This document shows, one piece after another, positions 16,501 to 24,403 of a stretch of DNA of 54,813 nucleotides. The notes below the pieces were generated by a model. The model worked only from the letters and a program-made list of their open reading frames with translations, was not told the origin of the DNA and ran no database searches. How positions within the stretch are numbered: position 1 is the stretch's first letter; the number at the start of each line of letters is the position of its first letter. This DNA comes from Clostridia bacterium. Lineage in GTDB: Bacteria; Bacillota; Clostridia; Oscillospirales; CAG-382. The position numbers and the translations under genes are program-made. Location: assembly GCA_017516825.1 (NCBI GenBank), contig JAFXBC010000073.1:1-54813 (forward strand). The letters run 5' to 3'.

Positions 16501-16770
16501 ATGGAGATCTTTTTTGAATTTCTTTTTGACTTCTACTGTGAGCTGGCGGCATTGGCCATCCCCGGGAAGGGAAAAGGCAAAGGCGTGAAGATCCTCGCAT
16601 CATGTCTGATCGCCGTGGTGGCCTTGGGGCTTCTGTGTCTCTTCTATTTCGGCGTAGATCTGCTTCAAAACGGTCACACCGCCACGGGAGTTCTGTGCAT
16701 TGCAGGTGCTGTCGTCATTGCCTTGGCGCAACTGATCGCAGGGCTTTGTCTCAGCGGCAAGTCCGCATAA
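16501..16770 (+). CDS. Small two-helix membrane protein, paralogue 2
   Basis: An 89-residue protein built like the one at 16003. An N-terminal amphipathic segment (FFEFLFDFYCELAALAIPG) is followed by a Gly-Lys-rich linker (GKGKGKGVK) and two membrane helices. AAAGGAG lies seven bases before the ATG. The two genes are separated by a dispersed repeat rather than by a promoter I can recognise. Function is unknown. Confidence 0.7.
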   Translation: MEIFFEFLFDFYCELAALAIPGKGKGKGVKILASCLIAVVALGLLCLFYFGVDLLQNGHTATGVLCIAGAVVIALAQLIAGLCLSGKSA

Positions 16771-16811
16771 TTTTTACACACAACAAAAGAATCACACCGC
16801 GAAAAACGGGC

Positions 16812-16983
16812 GCAAGGCTGCATTATTAAGCAAACTATCGGTTACGCCCTATACAAAACGGCAAAGCCGTTTTGGCGCCTTGCATTCCCATTTTTTCGCA
16901 AGGCTGTATCGTTAAGCAAACTATTGGTTACGCCCTATACAAAACGGCAAAGCCGTTTTGGCACCTTGCATTCCCATTTTTTC
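16812..16983. repeat. Two-copy tandem repeat, period 86 bases
   Basis: The units 16812-16897 and 16898-16983 differ at only a few bases. Each contains a palindromic core AAAACGGC/GCCGTTTT. A partial third start (GCACGG) follows. It lies directly upstream of the membrane-protein gene at 17035, so it may carry its promoter region. No protein reading frame is conserved between units. Confidence 0.85.
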
Positions 16984-17034
16984 GCACGGTGTTTTTCTTG
17001 CACCTTTTTTCAGCAAAAAACGGAGAAAAAGCAC

Positions 17035-17637
17035 ATGAAAACACAAACCACCATGGAAAAAGCCGCCGCCATCTTCCGCAAGGCGGCCCGTCCTCCCATC
17101 TTTGCCGCGGCGTTTTTGGTGATCCTTTTCGTCACAGACCCCGCCTATATCGGCCCCCCATGGCAGTTGGCCTTCGGCATCTTCGCCTTGGGGGTGTTGC
17201 CCATTCTGGGGTATCCCTTACAGAAATTCATCCCGCACTTTCGGGACAAGGGGAGAGAGGGCCAGAGAAGCCTTGCCATGCTGTTCTGCTTCGGCGGGTA
17301 TCTGCTGGGCACCCTGTGGGGATTGTTCACCCAAGCACCCGAGGGGCTTCTGATGGTGTATTTCTGCTACCTTTCCTGCGGGATCGGCATGCTGATCTTC
17401 AACAAGGTCTTCCACCTCAAGGCCAGCGGTCACGCCTGCGGCATCATGGGGCCCGTGTTCGCCATGTGTATCCATTTTCATTTGTGGATCCCCGCTCTGG
17501 TGGGCGCCGCTTTGGCAGTGTTGGTGTTCGCCTCCAGCGTGAAGACCAAGGAGCACAACGCAGGACAGCTTCTCGGCGGCTCCGCCATCGCCTTGGTGTG
17601 CATCTCCGCAGTGAGTGCGATCTTTACGGTTCTGTAA
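17035..17637 (+). CDS. Polytopic membrane protein, PAP2-like
   Basis: A 200-residue protein with about five or six membrane helices. KASGHACGIMGPV and, near the end, KTKEHNAGQLLGG resemble the second and third motifs (SGH, then H-x-x-x-x-x-x-G) of PAP2-type phosphatase folds. The first PAP2 motif is not clear, so catalysis is doubtful. The ATG at 17035 follows CGGAG; longer frames run into the tandem repeat and are rejected. It could equally be an unrelated membrane protein. Confidence 0.55.
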   Translation: MKTQTTMEKAAAIFRKAARPPIFAAAFLVILFVTDPAYIGPPWQLAFGIFALGVLPILGYPLQKFIPHFRDKGREGQRSLAMLFCFGGYLLGTLWGLFTQAPEGLLMVYFCYLSCGIGMLIFNKVFHLKASGHACGIMGPVFAMCIHFHLWIPALVGAALAVLVFASSVKTKEHNAGQLLGGSAIALVCISAVSAIFTVL

Positions 17638-17695
17638 AAAGGAAAACGACCCGGAAGGGGTGCTTCCCATAAAGCAGGTTTTACCTACCGCAACC

Positions 17696-17776
17696 TTGTA
17701 GGGCAGTGGCTTGCTGCCGCCGAAAACAAACGATATATGCAAAGAAAACGGCGGGAGATAAACCCCCGCCCTACAA
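17696..17776. repeat. 81-base inverted-repeat element
   Basis: The ends TTGTAGGGC (17696-17704) and GCCCTACAA (17768-17776) are perfect inverted repeats, with CCGCCG/CGGCGG further in. It has the form of a small MITE-like intergenic repeat. It is non-coding. Confidence 0.7.
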
Positions 17777-17778
17777 CA

Positions 17779-17811
17779 AAAGGAGTACGGACAATTTGTT
17801 CGTACTCCTTT
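17779..17811 (+). terminator. Terminator-like hairpin
   Basis: AAAGGAGTACG and CGTACTCCTTT form a stem around a GACAATTTGTT-type loop, followed by TTC. It lies 140 bases after the nearest plus-strand gene, so its role is uncertain. Confidence 0.5.
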
Positions 17812-17877
17812 TCACACGCCTTGCTCTGCAAGGCATAGTGTGTTACACCTTTTTGGTGTACTGTCGGGCGGTGATAA

Positions 17878-18002
17878 GCCTCCCTTGTGTAAAGGGAGGT
17901 GGCTCGCGTAAGCGAGTCGGAGGGATTGTAAAAAACAAAATTTTATCGAAAAACAATCCCTCAGTCACCTTCAGTGACAGCTCCCTTTACACAAGGGAGC
18001 CT
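17878..18002. repeat. Inverted pair of ~51-base repeat units
   Basis: The left unit GCCTCCCTTGTGTAAAGG through GGAGGGATTGT (17878-17929) is mirrored by 17953-18002 (ACAATCCCTC through ACACAAGGGAGCC), with about 23 bases between. Each unit contains inner hairpins. A related single unit lies at about 53746-53790. Repeats of this type (CTCCCTT..AAGGGAG plus GAGGGATTGT) are familiar between genes of gut Clostridia. Confidence 0.85.
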
Positions 18003-18094
18003 TTCTTTATGTTCATCTATGACTTGTCAATTTTCCTGACAAGCACTGCTTTTGTGGACACAAAAGCGAAGCTCCGCGCAAGGCGGGGCGAGGA

Positions 18095-19144
18095 TCAGAT
18101 ATTAAAATGTTTTTGAAAATCTTCTCTGTCGTGTAACTTATCAAATGGACTACGTTTTATAGCTTCATAAAAATCTTCCACATATTTTGTCTCGCCCGTT
18201 CTCCAAAAATTATCAGGATTATATTCCAGTTGATTGAGAAAAGGACTTGTAAAGCGATAAACAGTATTTTCCCTATCAGAATCATCGGCAGCTGTCGCAT
18301 ATTCAAAAGCTTTCTGCAAATGACAAATGGCCTTTTCGTATTCTCCGTTTGATGTGTATATGGCTGCTTTTTTGCGATAATTATGTGCGAGATAATCATT
18401 GTAATAGAGATAATTACCGTCTGTAATTATCGCATTTAATATCTTTTCCTGTGCTTCGCAAGCTTCCAAGTTATCATCGCCTATATGATTCAATATTTCT
18501 GACAGCATATTCGCCAACATCTTTTGATAATGTTTGGTTTTTTCTTTCCCCTGTAAACAATCCAAAAGAACACGTTCTTTACTCACCCCGTTACTATCCG
18601 GATACATTTCCGCGTATTTTTTTGCCTCATCGTGCCTTCCTCTAAAGCAAAGATACTGTACAATACCTTGTACCGCACTTGTTTTAATCTTCGTATCGGT
18701 TGCATTTTCTATAACAGTAGCAAAATGCTTGATCGCTTTTTCCTGTTCAGCAATATACTCTTTATCATCCTTAAAGTCAAAGGAACGCATAGCCTCACAC
18801 CACGCAAGCCAATTAAGATATTTCATTTCTCCGGGATACTCGGCCACGGCAGTACAGGCAACCTCATATCGTTTGGCAAGATCGCCGCTTATCCAAGTTT
18901 CACGCTCTTCTTTTTCGAGTTCCTCTCGGCGCGCATCTATACCGTCATTTTTTAGTCCTAATAATTCATCAGCTGAAACGTGAAGCAATTTCGTCAAAGG
19001 GCCAATCAACGAAAGATCGGGGCTTGATAATCCACACTCCCATTTTGAAACTGCTTGATAGGACACGCAAAGATAGTCCGCAAGCTTCTCCTGTGTCAAA
19101 TCATTCTTTTTTCGTAATTCTTTAATTTTTTCGCCTATTGTCAT
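18095..19144 (-). CDS. XRE regulator with long helical C-terminal domain, AT-rich
   Basis: A 349-residue protein. The N-terminal HTH (about residues 5-60, LTQEKLADYLCVSYQAVSKW) is followed by about 280 helical residues resembling TPR-type repeats. The ATG at 19144 lies six bases after AGAGGTG. Base composition is visibly AT-richer than any neighbour, which suggests later arrival. Related regulators are at 23095 and 24404. It is transcribed alone, and a palindrome between promoter and start suggests autoregulation. Ligand and regulon are unknown; some relatives of this build bind peptides. Confidence 0.8.
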   Translation of the reverse strand: MTIGEKIKELRKKNDLTQEKLADYLCVSYQAVSKWECGLSSPDLSLIGPLTKLLHVSADELLGLKNDGIDARREELEKEERETWISGDLAKRYEVACTAVAEYPGEMKYLNWLAWCEAMRSFDFKDDKEYIAEQEKAIKHFATVIENATDTKIKTSAVQGIVQYLCFRGRHDEAKKYAEMYPDSNGVSKERVLLDCLQGKEKTKHYQKMLANMLSEILNHIGDDNLEACEAQEKILNAIITDGNYLYYNDYLAHNYRKKAAIYTSNGEYEKAICHLQKAFEYATAADDSDRENTVYRFTSPFLNQLEYNPDNFWRTGETKYVEDFYEAIKRSPFDKLHDREDFQKHFNI

Positions 19145-19168
19145 TAGAATCACCTCTTGAAATTTATT

Positions 19169-19216
19169 GAATCCGGATTCTGATATTATTATAACACACA
19201 TCAAATGCCAAAACAA
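19169..19216 (-). promoter_or_regulatory. Promoter and operator-like palindrome of the AT-rich XRE gene
   Basis: On the minus strand, TTGTTT (19211-19216) and TATAAT (19188-19193) are 17 bases apart. The perfect 12-base palindrome GAATCCGGATTC (19169-19180) sits just downstream of the -10, where a repressor would block initiation. Confidence 0.65.
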
Positions 19217-19260
19217 TAACTTGTTTTTCGAACTGTGACGCAACCTGTGGTTGAGTTCGC

Positions 19261-19296
19261 AAAAAGAATGACGTACCTGCTTTATCGCAGGTACGC
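19261..19296 (-). terminator. Intrinsic terminator of the acyltransferase-ligase operon
   Basis: Minus-strand stem GCGTACCTGC / GCAGGTACGT with a GATAAA loop and then ATTCTTTTT. It lies just after the ligase stop codon. Confidence 0.8.
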
Positions 19297-19317
19297 CAAT
19301 TGGGTCGTTTTTGTTTT

Positions 19318-20892
19318 TTATTCCTTCATGGCCTTATGGTCGATCTTCCCTACCTTGGTTTTGGGGAAGGATTCTAAGAAGATCACCTTTTCGGGGATGC
19401 AATACTTGGTCATACGGCGGGAGATATTCTCCAGGACCGCGGCACGGATCTCCTCTTCACCGCGGGAAGAATTTTTGTTGCGGATCATGAACAAGGTCAG
19501 GTGGGGCTTGGGGCTTTCAAACAGCTCCAGGGCGGCGTCGTGGACATCCTCGGTAAGGTCGGTGGCGATCTTTTCCACCTCGGCGGGGTACACGTTGATC
19601 CCCGCGATCTTATACACCCGCTTGATGCGCCCTTTCAAAAAGAGGTAACCCTCCTCGTCCAGGTAGCCCAGGTCGCCGGAACGTACCCAATCCTTGCCGT
19701 CGATCTGCAGGATGGTCTTTTCCGTGGCGGAACTATCCTTGTAATAGCCGTTCATCAAAGTATTGCCTGCGATATACACCTCCCCCACCGTTCCCGGAGG
19801 AAGGATGGCTTGGTTTTCATCCCGCACGGTGATGTGGATATCCTTCAGAGCCTTACCCACGGAGCCTGCGCGGAAGGCCTTGTGGGTGTTCACGGCACAG
19901 ACGGTAACCGTCTCCGTCAGTCCGTAGCCCTCCAGCATTCTGCCCACGGAGCCTTCCCGCTCCATCAAGGCATTGAAGCTCTCGATGAGGCTGGGAGGCA
20001 CGTTGTCCCCGCCTACGAAAGCACATTCGATATGGGAAAGATCCCCTTCTGCGAAATTGGGATGCTTCATCAGCTTTTGGTACAAAAGAGGCACGCCCAA
20101 GATCACGTTCACCTTGCCGGAATGGATCCAATTCAACGTTTTTGCCACGTCAAACTTGGTCATCAAGGCGGAGGTGGCTCCCCAATACAGGGGTGCGTGG
20201 ATGCCCATCCCCAGTCCAAAGCCGTGGAAGGCGGGCAATACTGCCAGGATGCTCTTGCCTGCGATGCCGTAGGGCAACAGATCGTCGGAGCGGGCAACTA
20301 AGTTGTTCAAGGCGTTTGCGGAAAGCTCAATGATCTTGGAAGCCCCCGTAGTGCCGCCGGAATGGAGGTAGATGCAGGGCAGGGCGGGATCTCTGTGGGA
20401 ATAGGTGTGATCCTCCTGCTCTTTTTTGTAGCCCTCTAAGTCGTAAAGGCCGTTTTTCCCCTTGGGCTTGCCGTATTTGAGGTAGCAAAGGGTCTTCATC
20501 ATGAAAGACACGTCCACCATGGGATTGACGAACACCGTGGGGATCCCGCTTTGGGAGAAGGCCTCTCCATACTCCTTACACAGGGTGGAAAGCACCACGA
20601 TAGCAACGCTTTCCGTCTCCTTGGCGGTGCGGATGATCTCCTGTGTGGGAGAGAGCGGGTGAACGACGTTCAAAACCGCCCCGATGGCGTTTAAGGCGTA
20701 GAGAGAATAGATGCCCCCCGGCACGTTGGGCAGAGCCAGGGTCACCACGTCCCCTTCCTTCACCCCCAAACGGCGGAAGAAGGAAGCCGTCCTGCGGATA
20801 TTTCCAAGGAGGGTCTTGTAGGAGATCTCCTTGTTTTCAAAACGGATGGCAACCGTTTCTTTCTGTTCGTGTTTCAAAAGGCTTCTGTACAT
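19318..20892 (-). CDS. AMP-forming acyl-CoA synthetase / ligase
   Basis: A 524-residue ANL-superfamily enzyme. It would activate a carboxylate as an acyl-adenylate and usually pass it to CoA. It has the phosphate loop LHSGGTTGASK (about 176-186), EGYGLTET (about 322-329), the hinge region SGDLGYLDEEGYLFLKGR and the C-terminal catalytic-lysine motif TKVGKIDHK. Substrate cannot be told; residues suggest neither a clear luciferase nor a DltA-type enzyme. It starts eight bases after the acyltransferase stop, so the two are co-transcribed. Inference: it supplies activated acyl groups to that membrane transferase. Confidence 0.85.
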   Translation of the reverse strand: MYRSLLKHEQKETVAIRFENKEISYKTLLGNIRRTASFFRRLGVKEGDVVTLALPNVPGGIYSLYALNAIGAVLNVVHPLSPTQEIIRTAKETESVAIVVLSTLCKEYGEAFSQSGIPTVFVNPMVDVSFMMKTLCYLKYGKPKGKNGLYDLEGYKKEQEDHTYSHRDPALPCIYLHSGGTTGASKIIELSANALNNLVARSDDLLPYGIAGKSILAVLPAFHGFGLGMGIHAPLYWGATSALMTKFDVAKTLNWIHSGKVNVILGVPLLYQKLMKHPNFAEGDLSHIECAFVGGDNVPPSLIESFNALMEREGSVGRMLEGYGLTETVTVCAVNTHKAFRAGSVGKALKDIHITVRDENQAILPPGTVGEVYIAGNTLMNGYYKDSSATEKTILQIDGKDWVRSGDLGYLDEEGYLFLKGRIKRVYKIAGINVYPAEVEKIATDLTEDVHDAALELFESPKPHLTLFMIRNKNSSRGEEEIRAAVLENISRRMTKYCIPEKVIFLESFPKTKVGKIDHKAMKE

Positions 20893-20900
20893 AGGTTACC

Positions 20901-21698
20901 TCAAAGGGCCAATTCGTAGCCCAGGCACAGGAACACCACCACGGCGATGGCGGGAAACAGCACCTGGTGGGCGAAGTACACGGGCAGGCTGTTCCGCCCG
21001 ATGAAGGTGAGGGGGTTGTTGTGGTAGGATCTGAAGATCAGAGAACGCTTTTCCTTGTAGAACTGCTTCCCCAGGAACACGCCCAAGAAGATCTGTCCTG
21101 CGGTGGTGGGCAGGTCAAAGCTGTCCGACCCGCATTCCGCCAGCCCCAGGATGGTCTTCCCCACCAGAGCGAATACGTTTTCCCCGTTGTTGTAGGAAAC
21201 ATAGCCCTCGCTGTAACCGGAGATCCAGATCCCCAAGCCCACCAGGGAGATTCCCAGCGCCAGGTAGACCCATTTGTTGGTGTGAAGCTTTTCCAGGATC
21301 CCCACCAAGATGAGGCTGACGGCGATGGCGTGAAGCACCCCGAAGGCGATGGTCATATTGGGCTTCCCTGCGAAGATGCTTGCGCCCCAGGTGGCGGCGG
21401 TAAGCACCATAGCCACGGCAAAGAGCTTGGAGCCTCTTGCAAGATTACTGCGGGAGAAGGAGCTGCAGATCCCCGTGAGGGCAAAAAACAAAAAGATCAC
21501 CCCGATGCGTACCACTCTCCGCACGTCCCAATACCAATAATCCAGCCCCAGGAGGCGGAGATCTAAGGGATAGTCCTTGATGAATCCGGGCAAAAGCCCC
21601 CAAAAATCGTACATCAGGTGATCGAACATCATGAGGATCACCGCAAAGCCGCGGATCAGATCCAGCTCCATGGCGCGGTTTTTCAGTTTTTCTTTCAT
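20901..21698 (-). CDS. Membrane acyltransferase, heparan-glucosaminide N-acetyltransferase-like (DUF1624)
   Basis: A 265-residue protein with about seven or eight membrane helices. The N-terminal block RAMELDLIRGFAVILMMFDH with the conserved E-x-D-x-x-R-G and the M-x-x-D-H motif marks this family, which moves acyl groups from CoA across a membrane onto sugars. The ATG at 21698 was chosen because GGGAGG lies six bases upstream; an ATG seven codons earlier lacks a site. It is the first gene of the operon with the ligase. The acceptor glycan is unknown. Confidence 0.8.
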   Translation of the reverse strand: MKEKLKNRAMELDLIRGFAVILMMFDHLMYDFWGLLPGFIKDYPLDLRLLGLDYWYWDVRRVVRIGVIFLFFALTGICSSFSRSNLARGSKLFAVAMVLTAATWGASIFAGKPNMTIAFGVLHAIAVSLILVGILEKLHTNKWVYLALGISLVGLGIWISGYSEGYVSYNNGENVFALVGKTILGLAECGSDSFDLPTTAGQIFLGVFLGKQFYKEKRSLIFRSYHNNPLTFIGRNSLPVYFAHQVLFPAIAVVVFLCLGYELAL

Positions 21699-21731
21699 GG
21701 GGCGCCTCCCGGTTTTCATGAAGATGGGAAC

Positions 21732-21760
21732 AGTATAGCATACTCTCTGCCGTTTGTCAA
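21732..21760 (-). promoter_or_regulatory. Promoter of the acyltransferase-ligase operon
   Basis: Minus strand TTGACA (21755-21760), a 17-base spacer, TATACT (21732-21737). It lies back to back with the oxidoreductase promoter; the two -35 boxes are 29 bases apart. Confidence 0.88.
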
Positions 21761-21789
21761 TTTTCGCCCCGAAAATTTATGGCTTTCTC

Positions 21790-21818
21790 TTGACAAACAG
21801 AGCGCAAAAAGGTACAAT
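21790..21818 (+). promoter_or_regulatory. Promoter of the Gfo/Idh/MocA gene
   Basis: TTGACA (21790-21795) and TACAAT (21813-21818) with a 17-base spacer, about 39 bases before the ATG. Confidence 0.88.
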
Positions 21819-21856
21819 ACCCTTAGAGTTTCCAACATTTTACGGAGGTTTTTACA

Positions 21857-22936
21857 ATGGACAGAAAAATTCGCGTTGGTATCATCGGTTGCGGCGGTAT
21901 CGCCGGCGCTCATATCGGCGGTTACAAGACTCTCACCGACATCGCAGAGGTAGTTGCCTGCTGTGATATCGACGGCGCCAAGGCCGAGAGATACGCAAAC
22001 GCTCACGGCATCCCCGCGCATTACGTGGATTACAAGGAAATGTTTGAGAAGGAGAATCTGGACGCCGTTTCCGTTTGCACCTGGAACGCCGCTCACGCTC
22101 CCGCCACCATCGACGCCCTCAACGCAGGCATCAACGTGCTTTGCGAAAAGCCTATGGCTATGAATACAAAACAGGCTCTGGCTATGAAGGAAGCTGCCGA
22201 AAAGAACGGCAAGCTGTTGATGATCGGCTTCGTTCGCCGCTTCGGTAACGATGCGGACATTCTCAAGAAGTTCATCGACGAAGGCACCATGGGCGACGTT
22301 TACTACGCCAAGGCTACCTACCTCCGCCGTAACGGCTTCCCCGGCGGCTGGTTCGGCGACAAGGAATACTCCGGCGGCGGCCCCCTCATCGACCTGGGCG
22401 TTCACGTCATCGACCTCTGCCGCTATCTGGCAGGCGGCCCCAAGCCCGTTTCCGTGTTCGGCGTGACCTACGGCAATCTGGGCCCCAACCGTGCTGTCTC
22501 CGCAGGCACCCAGCAGTGGTCCGTTTCCAAGAATGCTTTGGGCATCGACTTCAAGTACACCGTTGAGGACTTCGCTACCGCTCTCATCCGCTTTGACAAC
22601 GGCATGACCATCAGCGTAGAGGCTTCCTTCAACCTGAACATCAAGCACGATATCGGCAACATCGAGATCTTCGGCACCAAGGGCGGCGCCCGGGTTGACC
22701 CCCAGATCGAGCTGTTCACCGACATGAACGGTATGTTCGTGGACGTTCGTCCCTCCGGCAACACCGCGCTGAACTTCGACGGTCTGTTTGCCCGTGAGGT
22801 TCGCCACTTCGTGGAATGCGTTCGCGGTGAGAAGGAGTGCATCTCCACCGCCGACGACGGCGTGACCCTGATGCGTATTCTGGACGCCATCTACGAATCC
22901 GCAGAGACCGGCAAGGAAGTTTCCATTCAGTATTAA
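21857..22936 (+). CDS. Gfo/Idh/MocA family NAD(P)-dependent oxidoreductase
   Basis: A 359-residue protein with the Rossmann nucleotide site GCGGIAGAH (11-19), the catalytic EKP motif (97-99) and the C-terminal alpha/beta domain with GGGPLIDLGVHVIDLCRYL, which contains the conserved D/H pair. The family oxidises or reduces sugar or cyclitol carbons. The substrate is unknown; no transporter or sugar kinase is adjacent. ACGGAGG is placed eight bases before the ATG. Its codon use is more biased to one synonym than that of its neighbours, hinting at higher expression. Confidence 0.92.
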   Translation: MDRKIRVGIIGCGGIAGAHIGGYKTLTDIAEVVACCDIDGAKAERYANAHGIPAHYVDYKEMFEKENLDAVSVCTWNAAHAPATIDALNAGINVLCEKPMAMNTKQALAMKEAAEKNGKLLMIGFVRRFGNDADILKKFIDEGTMGDVYYAKATYLRRNGFPGGWFGDKEYSGGGPLIDLGVHVIDLCRYLAGGPKPVSVFGVTYGNLGPNRAVSAGTQQWSVSKNALGIDFKYTVEDFATALIRFDNGMTISVEASFNLNIKHDIGNIEIFGTKGGARVDPQIELFTDMNGMFVDVRPSGNTALNFDGLFAREVRHFVECVRGEKECISTADDGVTLMRILDAIYESAETGKEVSIQY

Positions 22937-22942
22937 GCGTTC

Positions 22943-22990
22943 AAGGGGCTCTGCCCCTTAGAATCCCCGCATAAGGGACCCGTCCCTTAT
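22943..22990. repeat. Double-hairpin repeat, also at 32239-32283
   Basis: AAGGGGC/GCCCCTT, then AGAATCCCCGC, then ATAAGGGAC/GTCCCTTAT. The element upstream of the noc-like gene is the same two hairpins in inverted orientation. It begins six bases after the oxidoreductase stop. Confidence 0.8.
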
Positions 22991-23007
22991 GGATCCCATG
23001 GCATAAG

Positions 23008-23049
23008 AGACGCCCTTTCACTTGTAAGTGAGAGGGCGTCTGTTTTTTG
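23008..23049 (+). terminator. Intrinsic terminator of the oxidoreductase gene
   Basis: AGACGCCCTTTCACTT pairs with AAGTGAGAGGGCGTCT around a short loop (G-T pair tolerated), then G and six T. Confidence 0.88.
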
Positions 23050-23094
23050 GAGTTTGCGAGAGAAGCATCCCTTGCTTACGATGGGTAATTCCTC

Positions 23095-24201
23095 TTATTT
23101 CGCATACTGCTTCAGCTTTTCCATGGCCGAACGGAAACGGGGCTCTTTTCGAATACAGTCGTAGCGGCCATGCTGCATACGATCCAGCATATGATAGCAA
23201 TCGGTGTGTTCCGTCAGCTCGTGAAAATCCTTGCTTGGTGCGGGATAAATCAACCGATCGGTCAGGATCGACGTGTAAGATTTGCCGTGATCGTTGATAT
23301 ACGCTTGATCGTATTCCACCGCGTGATAACACATTTTTTCAAGAGAGGCAAGGGCTTCCTCCTTTTTCCCTTGGGATATTTGGTACGTGGAGATCAACCA
23401 ATAATTTCGGGAAAGGCGGACATGATAAAACATCAGGTTATCCCCGTATATCATCCGATAAAGACGATTGGAAATGGTAAGCATTTCAATTTTTCTGTCC
23501 CACGTGGTGGGATCATTGGGAAGCTCCTCTTCCAGCGTATAGTTTGAAATGGCAGTCCCCAAGCAATCGGTCAATTTGTCGATCTCATCTTGTATGTAAA
23601 ATTCCGTATTGCCATCACCGATCCCCGATGATTTTGCAAATTCACGACAGTACTTCATTGGCGAGAGCAGATTGACTGCTTGCAAAGCCTTCTCAACCCG
23701 GCCGGTGTCGCCGTAAATGTTGATCAAAACGTTGATCGCATCGTATCGGGTATCTTCATCTTTGCAGTCTGCCACCACGGAAGAGCAAAGGGTTTCGATC
23801 TCCTCTATGAGGTCGTTATTCTTCGTATCCCACCACAGATGATACAGACAAACGGCGAGATTTACTTTGATCTCAAAATCTGCGGGGTAGCGGAAATTCG
23901 CATTTCTTGCAAAAGCGATTCGTTCTTCCACAGAGCCAACCTCTGCAAGGCGATACATCTCCTTCTTGACGTCGGCAAGCTCTTGTTCTCTTTCCGACAA
24001 TTTATACCCCAGCAGTTCATCCGTGCTCACAGAAAAGAAATCGGCCAAAGCAGGAAGATGCTCAATATCGGGATACCCGCCCTCGGACTCCCAGCGGGAG
24101 ATGGCTTGGGGCGTTACACCGATAGCCGCGGCAAGTCTGTCTTGGGTAATCTTGTGTTCCGCACGAAGCTTTTTGATGATCGTGCCTATTTTAACGTTCA
24201 T
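23095..24201 (-). CDS. XRE regulator with long helical C-terminal domain
   Basis: A 368-residue protein. The HTH spans about residues 5-60 (ITQDRLAAAIGVTPQAISRW), followed by a long helical domain. The C-terminal ending EPRFRSAMEKL parallels HPRFRAVIRLL in the next gene, which marks them as paralogues. The ATG follows GGAGG by seven bases. It is transcribed alone. The family as a whole couples an HTH to a repeat domain that may bind peptide or protein. No target gene is evident beside it. Confidence 0.82.
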   Translation of the reverse strand: MNVKIGTIIKKLRAEHKITQDRLAAAIGVTPQAISRWESEGGYPDIEHLPALADFFSVSTDELLGYKLSEREQELADVKKEMYRLAEVGSVEERIAFARNANFRYPADFEIKVNLAVCLYHLWWDTKNNDLIEEIETLCSSVVADCKDEDTRYDAINVLINIYGDTGRVEKALQAVNLLSPMKYCREFAKSSGIGDGNTEFYIQDEIDKLTDCLGTAISNYTLEEELPNDPTTWDRKIEMLTISNRLYRMIYGDNLMFYHVRLSRNYWLISTYQISQGKKEEALASLEKMCYHAVEYDQAYINDHGKSYTSILTDRLIYPAPSKDFHELTEHTDCYHMLDRMQHGRYDCIRKEPRFRSAMEKLKQYAK

Positions 24202-24240
24202 ATCGTACCTCCAAAATGAATTTTGCAAGCTTACGATATC

Positions 24241-24268
24241 ATTATAGCACGGTTTTTTGCTTTTTCAA
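24241..24268 (-). promoter_or_regulatory. Promoter of the XRE gene at 23095
   Basis: Minus strand TTGAAA (24263-24268), a 16-base spacer, TATAAT (24241-24246), about 40 bases before the ATG. Confidence 0.72.
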
Positions 24269-24403
24269 TGATCAATTCGTTGTTGCGGGGATCAAGCGGT
24301 GGTTGATACGGCGGAGCGGATTTAACCAATACACAGTGCGACAACGTAGGGGGCGGCTTTAGGATCCCATCCGTAAGACGCCCCGCTTTCGTCGCATAAG
24401 ACT

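Noticed and set aside
16812..16983. CRISPR-like array
   Set aside because: Only two units without spacers, and the period is 86 bases. It is a plain tandem repeat.
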